From Begonia masoniana (Eukaryota > Streptophyta > Magnoliopsida > Cucurbitales > Begoniaceae), in the NCBI GenBank assembly GCA_022432975.1, contig CM039503.1:46851259-46915258 (forward strand): a DNA stretch of 64,000 nucleotides. Reading direction: 5' to 3'. This document shows positions 48,573 to 59,364 of the stretch, piece by piece. The translations under genes were made by a program, and so were the position numbers. Within the stretch, counting starts at the first letter, position 1; every line of letters starts with the position of its first letter. The notes beneath the pieces are model-generated. The model did not search any database. It was not told the origin of the DNA and saw nothing but the letters and a program-made list of their open reading frames with translations.

Positions 48573-49913
48573 ATGTCTTCATCATCTCGCACTCGCAGCA
48601 AACTCCCCATTCACAAAAGGAGATCAAAGAATGCTACTCCATCCGCTGAAATTGACCAACAACCTACATGGCCCTCTCCTTTATTCAAGAATTCTGATTC
48701 ATTGAAACGGTATGATGATGATTTTCAGTTCAAACCCCTGATTTTAAGTAGAAGAGTAGAATTTTATGATTTCTATAGCTTAAATTTGGAACAGCCGTTA
48801 AAGGCTCTGGGGTTATATGAGTTGTTTGATTTTGATGGACCTTACATTGAAACTACAGTGAGAATGTTCTACGCAAATTTAGAACATTCTTTGAGGCCTC
48901 TCAAAATTATTAGTTATGTGTATGGAAAACACATAGAGATATCCCCAAGTTCAATAAATGCAATTTTAGAATGTGAGTTCAACAACGAGGCTGAATGTTA
49001 TTATGAGGCAGCCAAGTATCCTGATTTTGTGGGCACTAGTGAAGGAACTGAATTTTTGAGAATGATTGTTAAGGATCCAAATCAATTCCTTCCGTTGAAA
49101 CCAAAGGCTAATGATTTAAATGTACGTGCACGACTCATCCACCACATGATTACTTACAATCTTTTACCAAGAGATGGACATAGAGATCATATTAGTGGGA
49201 TGGATCTCTATGTTCTGTATAAAATCTTTCGAGGAGAATCATTTAACGTTGGGTACGTAATTTTGAAACGGATGCTGCAAGTATTCTCCAACCCGGCCAA
49301 GTCTTTACCCTTTAATCTTCTTCTAATGAAGATTTTTGAGGTCAATAGTGTCCAAATTCCTAGTTCAGCGACTCGATTACCTTTGAAGAAAAATGACATC
49401 TACACCACTTCCTCTCTAGCAAGAATGGGGATAGTACTCAATGCGACTGGGGAGTGGATTTTCAAAGGAGAACAAGCTGGAGCAGGAGCTGGTGCATCTG
49501 GGGCTGGGGCTGAAGCTGAACCCTCATATATGGAAATTGGCGAGGGTGGTAACGAGCAAAGACAAACTACTGAACCCCCATCCAATGCATCTAGAGGAAG
49601 TTTCTCTTCCCTTGAGGAAAGGGTCAACACTTTGGAGGCCAATATAGCTAGCATTGGCACAGCATTTGACTCCTTTCAGAACGTGATTCTCGATCGCTTT
49701 GATCAGATGGAAGCTCGGATGGACGCTAGGATGGACGCGATTGAAGATGAACTCCATGAAGAATTCAATGACGTTCACGGGCATCTTTATTTTCTTCAAG
49801 ATTATTGGAATGGCAGAATATACCCTCCAGTCGATCCTCCAGCTCCGCCTCCAGTCGATCCTCCAGTCGATTCTTTTGATCCTTTTGACGATCCATGTTA
49901 CTCTCCATCTTAG
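48573..49913 (+). CDS. Accessory protein A of the hAT element (putative plant transposon protein family)
   Basis: An intact 446-codon frame. The N-terminal ~30 residues are Ser/basic. Residues ~45-270 resemble the 'putative plant transposon protein' domain that I recall as PF20167: a MFYANL segment, the ISPSSINAILE segment, then LLPRDGHRD and SFNVGYVILKRM in the expected order. A Gly/Ala-rich linker (~300-315) follows. Then comes a heptad-like coiled-coil candidate (~345-400: LEERVNTLEANIASIG, then FDQMEARMDARMDAIEDEL), ending in a Pro-rich tail (PPVDPP repeats). Molecular function is unknown; no catalytic motif is visible. It lies 1.1 kb upstream of the transposase start on the same strand. 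It is the only undamaged long gene in the element. Family call is from pattern memory; a role with the transposase is inference. Confidence 0.75.
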   Translation: MSSSSRTRSKLPIHKRRSKNATPSAEIDQQPTWPSPLFKNSDSLKRYDDDFQFKPLILSRRVEFYDFYSLNLEQPLKALGLYELFDFDGPYIETTVRMFYANLEHSLRPLKIISYVYGKHIEISPSSINAILECEFNNEAECYYEAAKYPDFVGTSEGTEFLRMIVKDPNQFLPLKPKANDLNVRARLIHHMITYNLLPRDGHRDHISGMDLYVLYKIFRGESFNVGYVILKRMLQVFSNPAKSLPFNLLLMKIFEVNSVQIPSSATRLPLKKNDIYTTSSLARMGIVLNATGEWIFKGEQAGAGAGASGAGAEAEPSYMEIGEGGNEQRQTTEPPSNASRGSFSSLEERVNTLEANIASIGTAFDSFQNVILDRFDQMEARMDARMDAIEDELHEEFNDVHGHLYFLQDYWNGRIYPPVDPPAPPPVDPPVDSFDPFDDPCYSPS

Positions 49914-50180
49914 TGACATTTTGTCTTTGTTTGTGTTTTTCTTTGTTTGTGTTTGTCTTTGTTTGTGTACTTTTCATAGTTTATGAAAAATATAGTGACT
50001 TCACCAGTGGGTATGTAAATTTTAATTATTGAAATTTGAATGATTAAAAAATGAACACTGAGTTACTTATTTTTGTACTTATCTATATCTGTTGTCTGTT
50101 TAACTGTTTTGGAGTTAATTTTGCAATATTTAAAATGAAATGTTAAGGACTACAATTGTTTTTTTTATAATGTCAAAAGG

Positions 50181-50465
50181 AGTGTCGACCAAAACTCATT
50201 AGGGTCGACCATTAAATGTGACTAATGAAAATAAAAGTTACAGAATCAATTCAAGTGTCGACCATAACTCAATGGGGTCGACCATTAAATGTGACAAATG
50301 AAAACAGAAATTACAGAAGCAATTCAAGTGTCGACCATAACGCACTAGGGTCGACCATAAAGTGTCACAAATGAAAACAGAAATTACAGTGTCGACCATA
50401 AGTCACTGGGGTCGACCAGTTTTAATTGGTAAAACAGAGCCAACTCACTAGGGTCGACCAGTTTT
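50181..50465. repeat. GTCGACC repeat cluster between accessory gene A and transposase
   Basis: GTGTCGACCA and GGGTCGACCA alternate over ~280 bases, about nine sites, set in ~73-bp imperfect repeats that include AAATGTGAC and AATTACAGAA. Three related sites lie before gene A (48393-48450). The palindromic GTCGAC core and regular spacing suggest a protein-binding array or a minisatellite. Confidence 0.8.
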
Positions 50466-50976
50466 AATTGGTAAAAACTAAAAACTGAAACAGAGCCAAT
50501 TCCAACGGTAACATTAACAATGCAACGGTAACAAGAAAACGCTGAGTCGCTGAGATTTTGTGGCCGTTGCTTTTGCTCTCCCCCTTCACTTCACTAGTTC
50601 ACTCCATTTTTTCTATAAAATTCTAATCCTCCCTTGGTTTATTTTCACCTCAATCTCTCAATCTCTCTCACTTCACTTCAATAGTTCAATTCAATTACTT
50701 ATTTTACTACTCCTGTACTCTGCTATCTGCCTCTCTGTGATTCAAAGTTCAAACCTTCAAGGCTTCAAAGTTCAACAAGGTAAAATTTAGTTTATTCTTT
50801 TTAGATTTACAAAATTTTTAATTATATTTAATAGTTATACAATTTGACTAACATACATTCATTTATTTTCGTAGGTTATACTGTATAAGTGATCAATTCA
50901 CACCATCACATACAAGACATAAAATATCTTGTTGGAATTTGGTTCTGGTATCATTTATTTGAAATTATTTTTAATT

Positions 50977-52994
50977 ATGGATCCACGTGATTGTAACATT
51001 GATTTTGATGATGATATTGAAGAAATTAGGGAAAATGCATTTTCAATAGGACAATCATCTGCACAAGCATCCACTTCCACTTCATCACCTCAAAAAAAAA
51101 GAAACAAAACTTCTGAGGTATGGAAACATTTTGTAATGAAAGATATTAAAATAGGTGGAAAAATAGAATCCAGAGCTCAATGTAAATATTGTATTAAAAA
51201 TTATGCATACGTTGCTAGTAGTTCAACCACCTCACTAAATATGCATTATCAAAAGTGTCATTTAAACGATCAAGTTAGAGATCCTACGCAAAGATTATTA
51301 AATGCTAGTGGTAGTGGCACTTTTATGTATTCACAGAATAAAATGAGAGAAGGAATAGCAAAACTTGTAACACAATGTGAATTGCCCCTAGCGTTTACTG
51401 ATAGTGTTGAATTTGAAAATTTTATGAAAGAATATGCTACTCCTAACTTTAAACGTGTTCCTAGAAGTACTACTAGAAATGATATCATTAAAATGTTTAA
51501 TGATATGAAAAATGAATTAATTGTATTTTTTTCAAATGCTCCTTCAATGTCTATTTGTATTACGTCTGACTTATGGAGTGCACGTAATTCTATAGGATAT
51601 GTAGTTGTAACTTCTCATTTCATAGATGAATCTTGGCAATTAAATAAAAGAATTTTAGGATTTCGTAATTGTGAATATCCCCACACTGGTATTACAATTT
51701 ATAAATATATTCTTGCAATATTGCAAGAATATTCTATTTCTATTAAAGATAGAATATTTAGCATAACACTTGATAATGCTAGTGCTAATGATTCTGCTAT
51801 TTCTCATTTTAAAAATTATTTTCAATTACATGCTACTCACAATTCTATGTTTCATATGAGATGTGTTTGTCATATTTTAAATTTAGTTGTTAAAGATGGT
51901 ATGACATTTATTTCACCTCATATTGAATCAATTAGATCAGCAATTTCTTATATAATTGGATCTAATTCGAGGCAACAAGAATATAGAGATTTTTGTAAAG
52001 CTGCTCAACTTAAACCACGAAAATTAAAAACTGACGTAATAATAGGTGGAATTCTACTTATTTAATGTTGGAAAATGCTAGGCCATATTGGCAAGTTATC
52101 TGTACTTTTATTAGTGAGAAAACTCAAAGTATTCATCTTCATAAATCTAGTTGCGATATAGCTAATATATTTCTTGAATTTTTAAAACCATTTTATGAGG
52201 CTACAAATGAATGTTCAGGAATTTATTATCCTACTTCTCATCTTGTTCTTCCAATTTTTATAAACTTAACAGGTAATTTTGCACAATATCGACATATAGA
52301 AGAATTTAGAGATATACTTGATAAAATGGAAATAAAATTTAAAAAGTATTGGCTTGACATCCCTCCTATTTTTTGTTATGCATGTATAATGGATCCTAGA
52401 TATAAGTTAAGAGGACTATCTCTCATTGTTAATAAAATTTCTAATAATTTACAAACTCCTTCTTTATTTTCTGTAGATCAAATAAGTCATGGAATTACTA
52501 GTTTATATTCTTCTTATGAATCTAAATATTCAAATCTGAGTAGTCGTGTTTCTTCACGTGCTGCTGGTTCAAGTAGGGGTGGAGATATTGGAGTTTTACA
52601 TTTTAGTATTCATGATATTTGGAATGAATTAGATACAGATGCATATTCTAGTTCTATGCGAAATGAACTGGAAATTTATTTTGACACTAGGTATCAATTT
52701 TCTCGTGAGGAAAATTTTGATATTTTAAATTGGTGGAAAATATTTTCTAATACATATCCTATTCTATCTGTAATGGCACAAGATCTACTAACACCTCCGG
52801 TCTCAACTGTAGCATCGGAATCTGCTTTTAGTGCAGGTGGACGTGTGTACGACGATCGACGAGGAAGACTTGCACCTAATCTCGTGGAGGCACTCATTTG
52901 CATGAAGGATTGGAATGATGCTGCTTCAAGAAATCAACAGAGACATGACGAAATAATCGAAGAATTTCAAAATTTGGAAGTTCAACAACAAGAT
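50977..52994 (+). pseudogene. hAT transposase, one frameshift
   Basis: The likely start is 50977 (MDPRDCN); an in-frame ATG 16 codons upstream follows an apparent leader intron (about 50780-50875). A BED zinc finger (residues ~50-90: CKYC...HYQKCH) should bind the element ends. The RNase-H-like core shows the first catalytic Asp in TSDLWS and the second in LDNASAND. The C-terminal half has the middle insertion domain and the dimerisation domain (TVASESAFSAGGR, the catalytic Glu region, then RRGRLAPNLVEALICMKDW). Frame 1 ends at 52063-52065 and the frame resumes at once from 52065, so a single missing base near 52043 breaks it. The break falls in the conserved Arg-Trp-Asn-Ser-Thr segment. Otherwise it looks young and RICESLEEPER/DAYSLEEPER-like. 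Confidence 0.92.
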
Positions 52995-52999
52995 TAGCC

Positions 53000-53440
53000 T
53001 TTTGTAATTTTTTGATTTTGTAATGGATGATGATTGACTATTAGATGCCAGATGGATGGCAAAACTATGCGTTTAATTTGTATTAATTTGTATAAGTTTA
53101 ATTTGTACAAAATGAACTAGAAGATTATATTTTGAAATTGTTACATATCTCATGTTGTTTCACTTTTGTAATTTTTGATTTTGTAATTTGTAATGGATGA
53201 TGATTGACTATTTGACTATTAGATGGATCATGGATGGGCCAGGATGGCAAAACTATGCGTTTAATTTGTATTAATTTGTACAAATTTATAATTAACTAGA
53301 AGATTATATTTTTGAAATTGTTACGTATCTCAATTCTCATGTTTGTTTCACTTCCGTTTTAAATATATGACTGAGTGCCGAGAAGTCGCCCGAGAGCCGA
53401 TACCTCGCCCCACCTGGAGCCGAGAAGTCGCCCAATTGGG
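53000..53440. other. Transposase 3' region with a ~150-bp direct repeat
   Basis: After the transposase stop, a block (TTTGTAATTTTTGATTTTG..., GGATGATGATTGACTA, GGCAAAACTATGCGTTTAA) occurs twice, at 53001-53160 and 53168-53350, with indels. GCCGAGAAGTCGCCC occurs twice (53382 and 53421) before the GC-rich array. Confidence 0.75.
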
Positions 53441-54612
53441 GCGCCTCCCCTCCCGGCTCCCGTCAATCGCAATAGCCTGCGCCGAACACTGCTAAATCTC
53501 CCAGTCCCAGCGCCTCCCCTCCCGGCTCCCGTCAATCGCAATAGCCTGCGCCGAACACTGCTAAATCTCCCAGTCCCAGCGCCTCCCCTCCCGGCTCCCG
53601 TCAATCGCAATAGCTGCGCCGAACACTGCTAAATCTCCCAGTCCCAGCGCCTCCCCTCCCGGCTCCCGTCAATCGCAATAGCTGCGCCGAACACTGCTAA
53701 ATCTCCCAGTCCCAGCGCCTCCCCTCCCGGCTCCCGTCAATCGCAATAGCTGCGCCGAACACTGCTAAATCTCCCAGTCCCAGCGCCTCCCCTCCCGGCT
53801 CCCGTCAATCGCAATAGCTGCGCCGAACACTGCTAAATCTCCCAGTCCCAGCGCCTCCCCTCCCGGCTCCCGTCAATCGCAATAGCTGCGCCGAACACTG
53901 CTAAATCTCCCAGTCCCAGCGCCTCCCCTCCCGGCTCCCGTCAATCGCAATAGCCTGCGCCGAACACTGCTAAATCTCCCAGTCCCAGCGCCTCCCCTCC
54001 CGGCTCCCGTCAATCGCAATAGCTGCGCCGAACACTGCTAAATCTCCCAGTCCCAGCGCCTCCCCTCCCGGCTCCCGTCAATCGCAATAGCTGCGCCGAA
54101 CACTGCTAAATCTCCCAGTCCCAGCGCCTCCCCTCCCGGCTCCCGTCAATCGCAATAGCTGCGCCGAACACTGCTAAATCTCCCAGTCCCAGCGCCTCCC
54201 CTCCCGGCTCCCGTCAATCGCAATAGCTGCGCCGAACACTGCTAAATCTCCCAGTCCCAGCGCCTCCCCTCCCGGCTCCCGTCAATCGCAATAGCTGCGC
54301 CGAACACTGCTAAATCTCCCAGTCCCAGCGCCTCCCCTCCCGGCTCCCGTCAATCGCAATAGCTGCGCCGAACACTGCTAAATCTCCCAGTCCCAGCGCC
54401 TCCCCTCCCGGCTCCCGTCAATCGCAATAGCTGCGCCGAACTCTCCCAGTCCCAGCGCCTCCCCTCCCGGCTCCCGTCAATCGCAATAGCCTGCGCCGAA
54501 CACTGCTAAATCTCCCAGTCCCAGCGCAGCGCCTCCCCTCCCGGCTCCCGTCAATCGCCAGCGCCGAACACTGCTAAATCTCCCAGCGCCTCCCCTCTCG
54601 GCTCCCGTCAAT
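53441..54612. repeat. 68/69-bp GC-rich tandem array, about 18 copies
   Basis: Units begin CGCCTCCCCTCCCGGCTCCC and end AAATCTCCCAGTCCCAG. Starts are at about 53442, 53511, 53580, 53648, 53716, 53784, 53852, 53920, 53989, 54057, 54125, 54193, 54261, 54329, 54397, 54456, 54529 and 54587. 69-bp units (AGCCTGCG) and 68-bp units (AGCTGCG) alternate irregularly and the last three copies are shortened. It is the only strongly GC- and CpG-rich block in the window and ends 390 bases before accessory gene B. Confidence 0.96.
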
Positions 54613-55001
54613 CGAAGTATTTCGCACCACAACTTCGACCTCCGCGAATCCAGCTCAAGGCTCAGTGGCTCACCATCCGACTCGACTAGGTTATATTTCT
54701 TCCATTTCCAAGTTCCACCCTTTGATAATTAAGTGAATATTATTCGATTACTTCGCATTATTCTGTGGAATGGGTTGATTTTTGATTGATGAGGTTGGTT
54801 TGAGATAGAAAAGTAATTGTAAATCAAGTTTTATAATTGTGCACACCAATTGTTCGATGAAATGTCTACTTGAGATTTCTAAGTCACAAATTATGAAATT
54901 ATCTGTTACACAAATATAATATGTTGTTTTGTTTATTTGGGTGTGTTTGAAGTGAGGTGTTTAGTATTTGTGTTTCCTGTTTTGTCACAGGTTAAAAAAA
55001 T

Positions 55002-56449
55002 ATGCCGCCAAAACGTTTAAAAGCTTCTTCAAGTTCAAGCTCTCGAATCGATCACTCGTTCATCAATTCTGAGGCAAAGAAATATTTCACGGATTTCATG
55101 GCAAAAAATAAACCTATTATATGCGAAATCCAGTTTTCCCCCGGTGAGTGTGATGGAGATATTTTAGACATGATTAAGGAACGAAAATGGGAGAATCTAG
55201 CTATATTAGGTGGTGATGCGAACGTAAATATCGTTCGTGAATTCTACGCAAATTTGAGAGTATCCAATTCAAATAGTGCTAGTACGGTTGAAGTTCGCAA
55301 TAAGATCATCGACTTCTCTGCCGAGTTCATAAATGCTAAGTTTGGTTTGGATATCTTATATGAAGATGATTATCATACTATGATAGAAGAGGGACCAGAC
55401 TATGAGATGATTATACAAGAGCTGGGACATCGAGGTTCACAATGGGTTTACTCTATCAAAAACCAAGCTCAACCATTGCACTTGATACTAAATTGTCTTA
55501 ACTGTTATGCTCAAGCTTGGTGCAGGTTTATCGGAGGAAACTTAATGCCGACGTCCCAAAGGACTGAGCTTACCAAAGAGCGGGCGGTACTCCTTTATTG
55601 TATTCTCACTGGTCGCTCCATAAATGTCGGGCGAATTATCCATAGTAATATCAGTGCATATGGTAAGGGTTCGACCACTGCAACTCATGTCCACCCCATC
55701 CTTATCACGCACTTATGCGCTGCAGAAAATGTCCCTATGAGCTCTAACGATGTATGCTACAGCCAATGCTTTACTTGTCATCAAATATTTCAAGAATAGC
55801 CAACTGGCCGTACGGCAAGGCTAGAGCAAATGGACTGGGATTCATTGAGGATGATATTCATGCTGAAATTCCTCCTCCACTAATGCCATTGCCTCGTATC
55901 CGGCGCAAAGATGGTTTTATGACTTATGCAGAAGGTAGCATAGCGGATGCAAAAAGAGTGCGCGCTGAGACACGTCGAAAACAACGATATGAAAATCAAT
56001 CAACTATACCTCTCGATCAAGGTGCCTCTACATCATCGGCCGTGCCACCCCGCTCTTTATCAACTACCGATGCGGGGCTGATGTTAGAAAATCTTACCAA
56101 AATGTTTGCCGATATGACTGCTCAACAGACCAGCTTTCAGCAAGATATAACACAAAGGTTAGAAAATATTTCCAATCAACGTACCACCTTTGAACAGGAT
56201 GCAAGACAAAAGCTGGAAAATATTTCCGTTCAGCAAACACGCATCGAAAATTGGTTGACGCATATGCAAAATCATTCGGTAGAGCTGACAAACTTCTGTG
56301 CACGATATGTGAGATCATTAGATACTCATTATGACAATATGAATGGAGTGACCCCAAATTTACCTATCTTTCCGGAGCACCTATTGAGACCATATCGCTC
56401 TCCACAAGAGGGTGGGGACAACGATGAGCCCGACGGCGACCAGTCATGA
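55002..56449 (+). pseudogene. Accessory protein B of the hAT element (putative plant transposon protein family), frameshifted
   Basis: Frame 1 (55002-55799, 265 codons) starts MPPKRLKASSSSSSR, a basic/Ser N-terminus like that of protein A. It carries the same domain pattern: IVREFYANLRVS, IDFSAEFINAKFGL, LMPTSQRTELTKERAVLLY and GRSINVGRII. Frame 2 (from ~55754 to 56449) adds an acidic/Pro segment and three repeats of a coiled-coil-like block (QQTSFQQDITQRLENIS, QRTTFEQDARQKLENIS, QQTRIENW). The overlap at 55754-55799 implies one frameshift or an unrecognised intron. Function unknown. It shares architecture with protein A (domain then coiled coil) but little plain identity, so the pair is not a recent duplication. 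Confidence 0.7.
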
Positions 56450-57252
56450 GCTAGAGTTATTTTATTTTTCACCAACATTTTTAGTTTATTTTATGCATTG
56501 AATTTGTTTACATATTTATTTTAAATTTAGGTAATTGTAGTATATTTTATGATATATTTTAGATTTTAGTTATACAATCAGAAATTTTTATTTATATAAT
56601 TGTAAGCTCAGCTCGTTATGCTCGGCTCGTTAAGCTCGTTGGGCTGGCTCCGCTCGGCTCGTTAGGCTCGTGACTCGTGAGCCGGCTCGAGTTGGAAATT
56701 TTTTTGATCAGCTCGTTAGGCTCGACTCGTTAGGCTCGGCAGGCTCGGTGAGCCGAGACTTTCCCGACTCGGCTCGGCTCGACTCGCTCGTTTGACATCT
56801 CTATACTAATTTGAGATTTAATTTATACATTATACCGAATTAATAAATATATTATTGAATTATACTGATTAGTGATTAAATTATTAGATTATTACCAAAT
56901 TAATAATTTGATTACTTGATAAATTAATCAGTGATTGAATTGTATTATTACAAAATGAATTGACTAATAAATTAATTTAGTTATTTAATCATTATTTAGA
57001 TTATTTATTTATCTAATTTGATATTTTATTAGACTCATAGTTTAATAATTTTCGTATTTTTAAGAATATTAATTTATTTTAAAAAAAATTGGAATTAAAC
57101 CAAAATCGAACTAGAACTGTTCCGGTTCGGTTTCCCACCTTGTTGGATGATTTGGTTTCAGTTCTATTTTTTAAGGACAAAAAAAAAGTCAGTTCGGTTC
57201 GATCCGATTAGATTATAAAATCGAACCGAACCAATTTTTGCTCACACAATGC

Positions 57253-59364
57253 TACATTCTAGGAGTTTTAACTATTCAGAATATAGTAGCCAAGTCATTC
57301 TAATGGTAAGGTTTAGGCCCCATATGGAAGACAAAAACCAGTCCTATAGCTTTCAGCCAACAAACAATAATGTATAATATGAATGTCATATATTTCACTC
57401 AATGCATTTCAATCTATGGATGAAGTGACACCATTGCAATTTTTATCTATTTAAAACATGCATAAAAAATATATGGTTTAAAAGTGTATCCAACCATATA
57501 ACAAGTTTATTTAAATAAAACTAAGTCAATTTGTTGAAAATCAAACACGATATGAAAATCACGAAAAGGGAAGAAATTCACCATAATCAAATTAAGGTAC
57601 AATGAGTTTTATGACTTAAGCAACAATGTAAATAACAATGTAAGAAAATTCTAATATTGAATATGAGTCTGACTAGGTCCAACTAAATTCGAATCATATC
57701 GAACTCTAATAATTTTCAACATGATACGAATTTTATATGAAAAATCCAAAAATTAAGGCTTCTCAGCCCAACTCAAAACGAATCCAAACATTAAACTCTG
57801 ACAATCTCTATCTTCAAAGAAATTTCGATACAAGGTATAAATCTGCAAAACTTCAACGAAGAAAACTTCCTCTTCCACAAAGACTCCTGAAAGGCTAACT
57901 CAACAACTGATACCAACAAAATATAGTCAACCTTTAAACTTGATAAACATACTCGAGAAGAAATCTCATCTTCTCCGTAGTATCATCAAACTATCATAAT
58001 CTACCCATTTTTCAGAAGTCACTAAATTGACTATTCGTAAAAATACTTTGGAAAATACTATACATTTTTAAAAGGGCTTAAAACGTGTAAACTTTTTTTT
58101 TTAAACTTCCTAAAAAATGTGCATAAAATATAGTTAAATTTGTTTTTGTGGCACTATTCACATGAACAGTAACATTCACTGTTCATGTGAACAATAAATT
58201 GTGAACAGTACTTGCACTGTTCACGTGAACAGTGCCGCCGATCACTCGCCCCTTGAATATGTTGAAAACTCTCCACTATAATCAATAATCTCGAACACAT
58301 TCAATGCATAATTCGCTGTACTAATTTTACCATATTGCCATGGATCTCTAACCTTCCTTTTGGTATTGTCTTTTGCGATACCATTATAATGAGAAATTGA
58401 AATTGGTGAAGATGTGATAACTTGTCCAAATGTTTAGTGATAATTTAAAACTCTAATTTTTTTCGCTAACTATTCATCAAATTAGACTTGCAGGTCATCT
58501 GTAAACCCTAACTACTAAAATTTCAAATCATCAATTATAATTTATGTGGAAACTTTTAATTTTCTAATTAATATTTTGAAACATTTACCTTTAACTTAAG
58601 GACATTAATTAAAGTCATCAAATAATATAATTATCACCTTTATAAATACTAACTTTCAATTATAACCAAATCTTCACCTTCTAAAACTTATATATATTTT
58701 GATAACTTATATTAACAAAGTATGATGATAACTTAATTAATTAACATTCTTAACATAACTTTATAATATTCCTATTTAAATTCTCATTCAATAGTCAATC
58801 TAACCTCAAATATCAAATAAATCATAATGTTTAGATCGAGTTAAAACATTCAAAATGACACAATAATAAACTAATGACTAACTATAATAATGAAATCTCT
58901 TTCTAAATTTTATTTCATTTCCCTAATTTTATTATCTTTACCAATATTCTCATCTTTATACTCACGTGCAACTGGAAGATCCTTGATTAATGACAAGTCC
59001 TTTGAATTAAAACTATATACTTGCATTACAAAGCTGCTAATGAGAAAACTCAGTAAGTAAAATCGAAACACCACAAAAGAAAGCATATTTTCAGTTCCAC
59101 ATTTATTAATTATGTTCTAATAGTTAACCATAGTTACATATTATTAAATTTCTTTACCGAGTAGACTACTCACTGATCCACGACCTCATTATTGTTTCTC
59201 TCATAGCTTTCCTGACCAAGGCAATCTAACAAATCATGTTCCTTATCTCGGCGGGCTACTCATTGACCCACGACCTTACTATCATTTCTGGGTCTCAGTA
59301 ATTTTTTCGTCTAAAGTAACCGACCAATATCTATCAATTTCACATTTTTTTTATGTGTCTATGC
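57253..59364. other. A+T-rich intergenic DNA
   Basis: No coding exon recognised. It contains a pair of palindromes at 58157-58234 and an imperfect ~92-bp direct repeat (ACTACTCACTGATCCACGACC at ~59168 and CTACTCATTGACCCACGACC at ~59258). Confidence 0.6.
58157..58234. repeat. GTTCACGTGAAC palindrome cluster
   Basis: Arms 58157-58170 and 58178-58191 (TTCACATGAACAGT) pair perfectly around a 7-base loop. Then 58215-58234 (CACTGTTCACGTGAACAGTG) is a perfect 20-base palindrome with a CACGTG core. Confidence 0.9.

Larger units (their letters stand above)
47237..56803 (+). mobile_element. 9.6-kb hAT element with transposase and two accessory genes
   Basis: Perfect 8-bp target duplication TACTAATT (47229-47236 and 56804-56811). 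Inverted termini TAGAGATGTTAAACGAGCGAG and, at the other end, TAGAGATGTCAAACGAGCGAG differ at one base. Both subterminal zones (47240-47460 and 56605-56790) are crowded with GCTCG/CTCGACTCG motifs, the usual layout of hAT transposase binding sites. Inside, all on the plus strand, are an accessory gene (48573-49913), the hAT transposase (50977-52994) and a second accessory gene (55002-56449). It also contains a 13-bp array and a 68-bp array. Confidence 0.93.
46930..57244. mobile_element. Outer hAT relic hosting a second hAT
   Basis: CACAATGC lies at 46922-46929 and 57245-57252, a perfect 8-bp duplication. The left end TAGAGGTATGCAAAATCG resembles the TAGGGGTGTGCAAAACCG end of the 40749 element. 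Both subterminal zones (46960-47060 and 57120-57235) carry CGGTTCGG repeats. The right end is eroded (TTTTTGCTCA). It is a non-autonomous relic of the CGGTTCGG family, A+T-rich inside, now mostly made of the inserted element. Confidence 0.7.

Noticed and set aside
49524..49919. 131-codon minus-strand frame
   Set aside because: Antisense shadow of accessory gene A's repetitive C-terminus.
53359..53632. Arg/Gly-rich minus and Pro/Arg-rich plus frames
   Set aside because: Translations of the first 68-bp repeat units; frames close when 68- and 69-bp units mix.
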